Origin: UBA1724 sp051884615
Lineage (GTDB): Bacteria > Verrucomicrobiota > Lentisphaeria > Oligosphaerales > Oligosphaeraceae
Length of the DNA: 64,000 bases
Direction: 5' to 3'
NCBI GenBank assembly: GCA_051884615.1
Contig: JBJEVT010000016.1
Location: 130,671 to 194,670 of the forward strand
The notes under the pieces: generated by a model
The model's input: the letters and a program-made list of their open reading frames with translations, nothing else
Database searches by the model: none
What the model was told of the DNA's origin: nothing
In this document: positions 53,867 through 61,100 of the stretch, piece by piece
How positions within the stretch are numbered: position 1 is the first letter of the stretch
Layout: each line of letters begins with the position of its first letter
Translations under genes and position numbers: made by a program

Positions 53867-55240
53867 CTACCGGAACCCGAAGAACTCCCGGGGACGCTCG
53901 TAGCACAGGCGGCGCGCCAGCATCCTGCCCGCCGCCAGGGGCATCTGCCCCCGGTCCACCTGGTCGCCCAGCACGGCGGCCAGCGTGCGGCGATAGACAT
54001 CGAAGCGGGAGCCGTAGGAGAGAATCTTCCGGGAATCGGAGACCATGCCCGTCATGTTGGAGAAGAGGTCGATGGAGGCGCCCAGCTCCAGCTGGCTCCG
54101 GATGCCCGTGTAGGAATCGTTGAGCCACCAGGCGGGTCCCAGGCACACATTGGCGCCGAACGCCCGGGTCAGCATGGCCATGGTGGCGTTGTGGGCGGGG
54201 TTCATGTTGTAGAGGACCACCTTCAGGCGGCCGTCAAAGCGGTTCAGCAGGGGCAGCAGGGGTTCCAGGGCGGCGATGTTGTGGTCCGACACATCTCCCC
54301 CCACGTCGGCGCCCAGCGTCTGGAAGAGGGAGGCACGCACATCCCGGACGGCGCCGTAGTGGACCTGGAAGACCCAGCCCTTCGCCGCATCCAGCTCCGC
54401 CATCTCGTTGAGGAAGAATCCCCGGAACAGGGCGGCCTCCGCCTCCGTCAGCTTCTCGCCGGAGCGGGCCTTCTGGAAGAGGGCCTCCGCCGTCTTGCGG
54501 TCCGGGGAGAAGGTCTCGGGCACCAGCACGCCGTGGTCGGAGGCCACGGCCCCCAGCTTGCCCATGGCGTCGTGGGCCTTCGCCAGCACATCCAGGAAAT
54601 CATCCAGGCACTGGAGGGAGCGGTTCCAGCGGGCGCCCAGGCGGTCCACATAGCCATTCCAGGTCTCCTTCTGGATGTTCATGGCGTTGTCGGGCCGGAA
54701 GGTGGGGCGAACCCGTCCCGCCAGGCGTCCCCGGGAGAGTCTTTCATGGTATTCCAGGGTGTCCGCGGGATCATCGGTGGAGCACATGGCCTCCACGTTC
54801 ATGGCGAGAATCAGGGACTGGGGGGAGAACTCCGGCGTCTGCAGCTTCCGGCGGGACTCCTCCCAGATGGCCGCGCCATTCTCCTCGTTGATCTCCAGGG
54901 GGATGCCCAGGCGGGTCCGCAGATCCAGATGGATCCATTCGTAGGTGGGATTGCCGGCGAGGAGGGGGAAGACCTTCGCCAAAGCCATCCACTTCTCCTG
55001 GTTCGACGCCTCCTTCCCCGTGACGAGGGCCTCCTCCACTCCGCATTTCCGCATGAGCTCCCACACATAGTGGTCGGTGGCGGCCTCCGCCTCCCAGAGA
55101 TCCTGGAAGCCCCGGTCCTCCGCCAGCGCCTTCACATCGCAGTGGTTGTGGGGATCCAGAATGGGCAGACCACCCACCTCACCGTAGATTGCCTTGGCGG
55201 TATCGGTGGTCAGAAGGTAGTTTTCATCAAGAAATGCCAT
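53867..55240 (-). CDS. uxaC: glucuronate isomerase
   Basis: It converts glucuronate to fructuronate (and galacturonate to tagaturonate), the first step of hexuronate catabolism. The 457-residue protein starts MAFLDENYLLTTDTAKAIYG, with the metal-binding LPILDPHNHCDVKALA, VRPTFRPDNAMNI and WWLNDSYTGIRSQLEL signatures of the amidohydrolase-related UxaC fold. The length is normal (about 470). It follows leuS by 47 bp on the same strand. Other uronate genes are not in the window. Confidence 0.92.
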   Translation of the reverse strand: MAFLDENYLLTTDTAKAIYGEVGGLPILDPHNHCDVKALAEDRGFQDLWEAEAATDHYVWELMRKCGVEEALVTGKEASNQEKWMALAKVFPLLAGNPTYEWIHLDLRTRLGIPLEINEENGAAIWEESRRKLQTPEFSPQSLILAMNVEAMCSTDDPADTLEYHERLSRGRLAGRVRPTFRPDNAMNIQKETWNGYVDRLGARWNRSLQCLDDFLDVLAKAHDAMGKLGAVASDHGVLVPETFSPDRKTAEALFQKARSGEKLTEAEAALFRGFFLNEMAELDAAKGWVFQVHYGAVRDVRASLFQTLGADVGGDVSDHNIAALEPLLPLLNRFDGRLKVVLYNMNPAHNATMAMLTRAFGANVCLGPAWWLNDSYTGIRSQLELGASIDLFSNMTGMVSDSRKILSYGSRFDVYRRTLAAVLGDQVDRGQMPLAAGRMLARRLCYERPREFFGFR

Positions 55241-55287
55241 GGTCGTAAGAGAGTTGGGGGAAGAAAGAACACGAGAAACGAGGTCCT

Positions 55288-57891
55288 CTAGCGGACCACC
55301 AGGCCCACCAGGCGCCCGGGAACCGCAATCTCCTTCACCAGGGTCTTGCCTTGCAGCAGAGCCTGGACATCGGGATTGGCGTGGACCAGCGCCAGGAGCT
55401 GCTCCTTGTCCGCCTCGGCGGGCACCATCATTCGCACCTTGGGCTTACCATTGAGCTGCACCAGGATCTCCACCTCGTCCACCTTGAGCTTCTCGGGATC
55501 AAAGGCGGGCCAGGCGTGGTAGGCCAGGGTGTCCTGATGGCCGAAGCGGCTCCAGAGCTCCTCGCAGATATGGGGAGCCATGGGGGAGAGGAGGAGGACG
55601 GCGGTCTCCAGGGCCTGGCGGTTCCGGTGCTCCAGCTTGGAGAACTCGTTCTGGAAGACCATCAGCTGGCTGATGGCGGTGTTGTAGGAGAGGGATTCGA
55701 TGTCCTCGGAGACCTTCTTGATGGTCTGGTGGAGGAGGCGTTCCTGGTCCCGGGTGAGGGGGGTGTCGTCCACCTGGGCGGCGAGAGCGCCGGTGTCGGT
55801 GTCGATGCACATTCTCCAGAAGCGGTGGAGGAAGCGGTAGACGCCCTCCACTCCCTGGGTGGACCAGGGCTTCACCTCCCGCAGGGGGCCCATGAACATC
55901 TCGTACAGGCGGAAGGCGTCCGCGCCATACTGGCGAATGACGTCATCGGGATTCACCACGTTCTTCAGGGACTTGGACATCTTGGCGGGGAGGCTGGTGA
56001 GTTCCTCGCCGGTTTCCTTGTGGAAGAACTTGCCGTCCCGGGCCTCCACCAAATCGTTGGGCACCAGGACGCCCCGGGCATCCTTGTAGGAGATTCCCAG
56101 GATCATGCCCTGGTGGATCAGGCGCTTCCAGGGTTCGGGCGTGGAGACCAGGCCCAGATCATAGAGGACGTGATGCCAGAAGCGGGAGTAGAGGAGGTGG
56201 AGCACGGCGTGCTCGGCGCCGCCCACATAGAGGTCCACGGGCATCCAGTACTTCTCCTTTTCCGGGTCCCATCCCCGCTCCTCGTTGAGGGGGTCGATGT
56301 AGCGGAGGTAGTACCAGCAGGAGCCGGCCCACTGGGGCATGGTGTTGGTCTCCCGGGTGCAGACCTCGCCGGTCTTGGGATCCGTCCACTTGAGCCATTC
56401 CTTGGCCCGGGCCAGGGGCGGCTCGCCATTCTCCGTGGGCTTGTAGTCCTCCAGCTCCGGCAGCACCACGGGCAGCTGGTCCTCGGGAACCAGGCCCACA
56501 TGGCCGTCGGGATAGTGGACCAGGGGGAAGGGCTCGCCCCAGTAGCGCTGGCGGCTGAAGAGCCAGTCCCGCAGGCGGAAATTGACGGTGGCCTTGCCCA
56601 CGCCCTTCTCCTCCATCCACTGGTTGATGGCCTTCTTGGCGTCCTCCAGGTTCATCCCGTTCAGATCCAGGCCCTGGTCGTTTGCGGAATTGCAGTGGAG
56701 GCCATCCCCCGTCCAGCAGACCTTGCCCGCCAGCACATCCTCCAGGGCAACGCCCGCGGCCTGACATTCCGCCTCGGTGGGCTTCAGCACGCAGATGATG
56801 GGCAGATTGAACTTCTTGGCGAAGGCGAAGTCCCGGGTGTCGTGTTCCGGCACGGCCATGATGGCGCCGGTGCCGTAGGACGCCAGGACGTAGTCGGAGA
56901 TCCACACCGGGATCTCCCGTCCGTTCACGGGATCGATGGCGTAGGCGCCGGTGAAGACGCCGGTCTTGTCCTTGTTGAGCTCCGTCCGGTCCATGTCGGA
57001 CTTGTGGCGGGCGGCCTCGGCGTATTCCTCCACGGCCTGGCGCTGCTCCTCCGTGGTGATTTTCTTCACCAGTTCATGCTCGGGCGCCAGCACCATGTAG
57101 GTGGCGCCGAAGAGGGTGTCGGGGCGGGTGGTGTAGACGGTGATCTTGAGTCCGTCGTGCCCCTTCACCAGGAAATCCACATGGGCGCCGGTGGAGCGTC
57201 CGATCCAGTTCCGCTGCATCTCCAGCGTGCCCTCGGGCCACTCCAGGCCCTCCAGCCCCTCCAGCAGCTTCTCCGCATACTCGGTGATCTTCAGCACCCA
57301 CTGGCGGATGGGCTTGCGCTCCACGGGGTAGTTGCCCACCTCGGAACGTCCGTTGATGACCTCCTCGTTGGCCAGCACGGTCCCCAGGGCGGGGCACCAG
57401 TTCACCGGCTGGAAGGACTCGTATGCCAGGCCCTTCTCGAAGAGCTTGCTGAAGATCCACTGGGTCCACTTGTAGTATCCGGGATCGCAGGTGCGGATTT
57501 CCCGATCCCAGTCGAAGGAGAAGCCGAAAGCCTCCAGCTGGCGCTTGAAGGTCTTGATGTTCTTGGCGGTGGTGATCTCCGGATGGGTGCCCGTCTTCAC
57601 CGCATACTGTTCCGCGGGCAGACCGAAGGCGTCCCACCCCATGGCGTGCAGCACATTGTATCCCTTCATCCGCTTGTAGCGGCACCAGATGTCACTGGCG
57701 GTGTAGCCCTCGGGATGCCCCACATGGAGACCCGCGCCGGAGGGATAGGGGAACATGTCCAGCACATAGACTTTCTCCCGGGTGGTGTCGCAATCCACCG
57801 CGCGGAAGGTCTTGTTCCTCGCCCAGAAATCCTGCCACTTGGGTTCGATTTTCGCGGGTTCGTAGGAGTTGCAGGTCACTTGGTCACTCAT
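55288..57891 (-). CDS. leuS: leucyl-tRNA synthetase
   Basis: A class I aminoacyl-tRNA synthetase charging tRNA-Leu, 867 residues. The HIGH-like motif reads HVGHPEGYTASD, the editing (CP1) domain carries VYTTRPDTLFGATYMVLAPE, and the KMSKS loop is KMSKSLKNVV. The Zn-less C-terminal part and the anticodon-binding helices follow to the end. The ATG at 57891 lacks a Shine-Dalgarno sequence. It begins the leuS-uxaC-prepilin peptidase run. Confidence 0.96.
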   Translation of the reverse strand: MSDQVTCNSYEPAKIEPKWQDFWARNKTFRAVDCDTTREKVYVLDMFPYPSGAGLHVGHPEGYTASDIWCRYKRMKGYNVLHAMGWDAFGLPAEQYAVKTGTHPEITTAKNIKTFKRQLEAFGFSFDWDREIRTCDPGYYKWTQWIFSKLFEKGLAYESFQPVNWCPALGTVLANEEVINGRSEVGNYPVERKPIRQWVLKITEYAEKLLEGLEGLEWPEGTLEMQRNWIGRSTGAHVDFLVKGHDGLKITVYTTRPDTLFGATYMVLAPEHELVKKITTEEQRQAVEEYAEAARHKSDMDRTELNKDKTGVFTGAYAIDPVNGREIPVWISDYVLASYGTGAIMAVPEHDTRDFAFAKKFNLPIICVLKPTEAECQAAGVALEDVLAGKVCWTGDGLHCNSANDQGLDLNGMNLEDAKKAINQWMEEKGVGKATVNFRLRDWLFSRQRYWGEPFPLVHYPDGHVGLVPEDQLPVVLPELEDYKPTENGEPPLARAKEWLKWTDPKTGEVCTRETNTMPQWAGSCWYYLRYIDPLNEERGWDPEKEKYWMPVDLYVGGAEHAVLHLLYSRFWHHVLYDLGLVSTPEPWKRLIHQGMILGISYKDARGVLVPNDLVEARDGKFFHKETGEELTSLPAKMSKSLKNVVNPDDVIRQYGADAFRLYEMFMGPLREVKPWSTQGVEGVYRFLHRFWRMCIDTDTGALAAQVDDTPLTRDQERLLHQTIKKVSEDIESLSYNTAISQLMVFQNEFSKLEHRNRQALETAVLLLSPMAPHICEELWSRFGHQDTLAYHAWPAFDPEKLKVDEVEILVQLNGKPKVRMMVPAEADKEQLLALVHANPDVQALLQGKTLVKEIAVPGRLVGLVVR

Positions 57892-58010
57892 GGCGCATCC
57901 AAAGAGGAAAAAGCCGGCGACGCCGGCGGGGAATCACAAAGAAAAACGACGGGGGAGGGACGGCCCGCGCAAAAACACCATCCAAAAGGCGCAGAACCGC
58001 AAAGCCCTAT

Positions 58011-58016
58011 ACTATA
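58011..58016 (-). promoter_or_regulatory. putative -10 box (TATAGT) for leuS
   Basis: On the minus strand CAGTTATAGTATAGGG lies about 120 nt before the leuS ATG in GC-rich sequence. I see no strong -35 box and no clear T-box leader. Confidence 0.45.
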
Positions 58017-58086
58017 ACTGACCCACCGAAAACGCCCCGCCCCGGCCAGGCTTTCCCACCTTTGTCCCCCAGCCGAGGGGTGGGGG

Positions 58087-58125
58087 AAAAGCAAAAAGGG
58101 TGGGATGGATTGCTCCATCCCACCC
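58087..58125 (-). terminator. rho-independent terminator of the giant repeat protein gene
   Basis: A perfect 12-bp stem (GGGTGGGATGGA at 58098-58109 with TCCATCCCACCC at 58114-58125) with loop TTGC, followed on the minus strand by TTTTTGCTTTT. It sits 34 nt after the stop at 58160. Confidence 0.93.
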
Positions 58126-58159
58126 GTGTTCGCAGGGATCTGGGATTACCGGATCCGGA

Positions 58160-61100
58160 CTACTTGTTGCTCACCGTCTCCTCGGCGGCGGATTCCTGGG
58201 ATTCCTCCTCGTCCAGCAGGGGCCAGTAGAAGGTTTCCTCGTAATCGGAGGCGCTGGGGATGGTGTTGGGGGTGAGTCCCTCGGGCAGTCCCTGGATGGT
58301 GCCGCCCTTGTCGCCGCCCATGCGGATGGTCTCGATGCCCCGGGCGGGAGCATTGGTGAAGCCGTCCATGTCCAGAGCGGTGTGCGGGAAGTAGAGGTAG
58401 TTGCTGGTCAGCGGGTTGGAGAGGCTGAAGACCGTCAGCAGATCCGCCGTGGAGGTGAACATCTCCGCGTAGGAGCGATCCAGGCGGCCCATCTGCTTCC
58501 AGGTTCCCATCCAGGGCACGGCGTTGAAGATCACCAGGCCGGGCATGGAGGCGCTGTCGGTGTGGATTTCTCCATCGCCGGTAGTGCCTTCCACGAAGGC
58601 GAAGATGTTGATCTTGGGCGTGCCGGGCTTGGCGTTGACCGTCAGCTTGCCGCCCACATCCACGCGGACGGCATTGGCCTCCTCGGGAGTGCCGATGAAG
58701 GCGCCGCTCTCCAGGGTGGTATCCTCGCCGCTGGTGATGACGGTGATGATTTCATCCGTGATGGAGCCCTGGGCGTTGATCTTCACGTTGGCGTCCGCGG
58801 TGACCTTCTTCAGCAGGTGGACGTCGCCTCTGGCCATGATGGTGGCGTCATGGGCGGCGCCGTCGGCGCCATCCACTTCGCCGTTCTCCAGAGCGGCCAG
58901 CTCCTTCACCACCAGGTCGCGACCCTCGAGGTACACGCTGCCGTCCTGCGCCACGGCGCGACGGACGAACATATCCCGGCCCATCAGAGCGATGTCGGCG
59001 TCCTGCCCGTTGGTTTCCGCCACCAGGTCATCCACGTCGCGTCCCTTGAAGGAGATGTCGGACTGATCGCCATCGGTCACCAGGACCAGGTTCTTCAGGC
59101 TGGAGGTGATGGACACATCGATGTCTCCGTCCACCTCGGTGGTGTGGAGATTCAGAGTGTCGGCGTCCACGTCGCCACTGATGGTCACGTCGCCCTGGGC
59201 GAGGCCCAGGATGGTTTCGGCGGCCAGGGAGCCGGTGGACTCGATGTCGCCGCCCACCTCGAAGGAGATGACGCTTTCGGGCGTGAAGGGCTCCGTGTCG
59301 GTGGTGCCGGCCTGGATGGCGCCGTCATTGGCGACATCACCCGCGGCCACGATGTCCACCCGCAGTCCGGCCTGGATGGTGCCGTCGTTCTCCACATCCT
59401 CGGCGGATTCGATGAGGATGGCGGAGTTCTCCAGACCATTGGCCAGGATGGAGCCTTCGTTGATGACGGAGCCATCCGTGGTGGAGAGGCTCACGTTCTG
59501 GGCTGCCAGAGTGGAGGAATCCGCCACCAGCAGGTCGTCGTAGGCATAGACGTCGATGTTGCCATTCTCGGCGGTGGCGTCGCCCCACAGGGAGACGCTG
59601 CCCTTTTCGGAGGCGAGGAGGACGTCTCCATTCTTGGCAGTGAGGTCGGCCCCTTCCGTAGTGGAGAGGTCGCCCTCTTCCGCCAGGGCGATCACGTCGA
59701 GACCCGCCGTCACCGTGTTGGACAGGCCCATCTCGTCTCCAGCCATGAGCAACACGCTGCCTTCCGTGGCTTCCAGGGTGCCGGAGGAGTAGAGATCCTC
59801 GCCGGCGAACACAAGGAGGCTGCCGTTCTTGGCCAGCACGTCGGCGGACAGGTCGGCCTCATCACCCGCAGTGATGATCACATTCTCCTGGGCGGTGATT
59901 TCGCCATCCAGCTCCAGACCCTCGCCAGCGGACAGGTCCACGTCCGCCTCGGTGGCGGTCATGTCCACATTGACGGCCTTGAGACCATCGGCGGTGCTCA
60001 CATAGATGCCGTTCGCGCCATCCGCCTCCAGTTCTGCATCCGTCAACTGCACGCTGCCCATGGAGGAGGAGATCTGGATGTCGCCACCGGCGTTGTTGAC
60101 GACATCGGCGAGCTCCACGGCCTCCTGGCCGGTGATCGTGAGATTGTCGCCAGACTCGGTGTAGGACTCCATCATGGTCAACACGCCCTGGGCGCTCAAC
60201 TTCGTGGACTCCGCGGACGTGATGTTACCAAGCTTGAGCGTGAGGTCGTCACCCGCAATCAGCTCCGTGTCCGCACCGGAGGTGACGGAGAGGGAGCCGC
60301 TGACCGTGATGTCACCCGTATTGGCTTCCATCTTGACACCCACGCCCTGCACATCGTTGCCACCGAGGAAGAGGATATCCTCGTGAGCAAAGAGGTCCAC
60401 CTTGTCGGCGTCGGCCACCATTTGGACAGCGGCGACGCGGATGTCGCTGCCGGCCAGCGCCTGGATGGCGCCGGTGGTGGCGTGGATACCGCCTTCCAGG
60501 TACAGATCGCCATCGGCGGCGGTGAACGACACGGCGGAGGCCAGGGTATTGCCGCGCACCGTCAGGTCGTTCTTCGCCTCCGCCTCCACAGTGCCCTGCT
60601 CGGCGGTGAGGTCACCCTTCAGAGTGGCATCCGTGCCAGACTTCACCACCAGGTTGCCCTCGAGAGCGGTGAGGTCGCCGGTCGTGGTCAGATCCTCTCT
60701 GGCAACGGCGGTCACGTTCTTCTGGGCGGTGATGTCGCCATCCAGCTCCATCTCCTCGCCAGCGGTCAGGGTCACGTCGCCCACGGTGGCGGTGATGGAA
60801 GCGTCAACGGTCAGGTCGCCTTCCTCGGCGATGCCCTTGACGTTCTTTGCCAGGACTTCGTCGGTGAAGGCGAGGTTGTCCTTGGCGATGACAAGCACAT
60901 CACCCTGCTCGGCAGTGAGCTTGTCCATGGTGGCGTCGCGCTCGGCGTCCACATTGATGCTGCTGGCGATGGAGGTGACGGGAGCGCTGAGCACCGCATC
61001 CCGGCCGGCGTCGATGTACACCGTATGCTGAGCCACCACTTCGGCTTTCGTCTTCAGGTCCCTTCCGGAACCCAAGACGATGAGACTGCTCGAGGTCAGC

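Noticed and set aside
55351..58017. 888-codon plus-strand frame opposite leuS
   Set aside because: Shadow of leucyl-tRNA synthetase, whose signature motifs are all on the minus strand.
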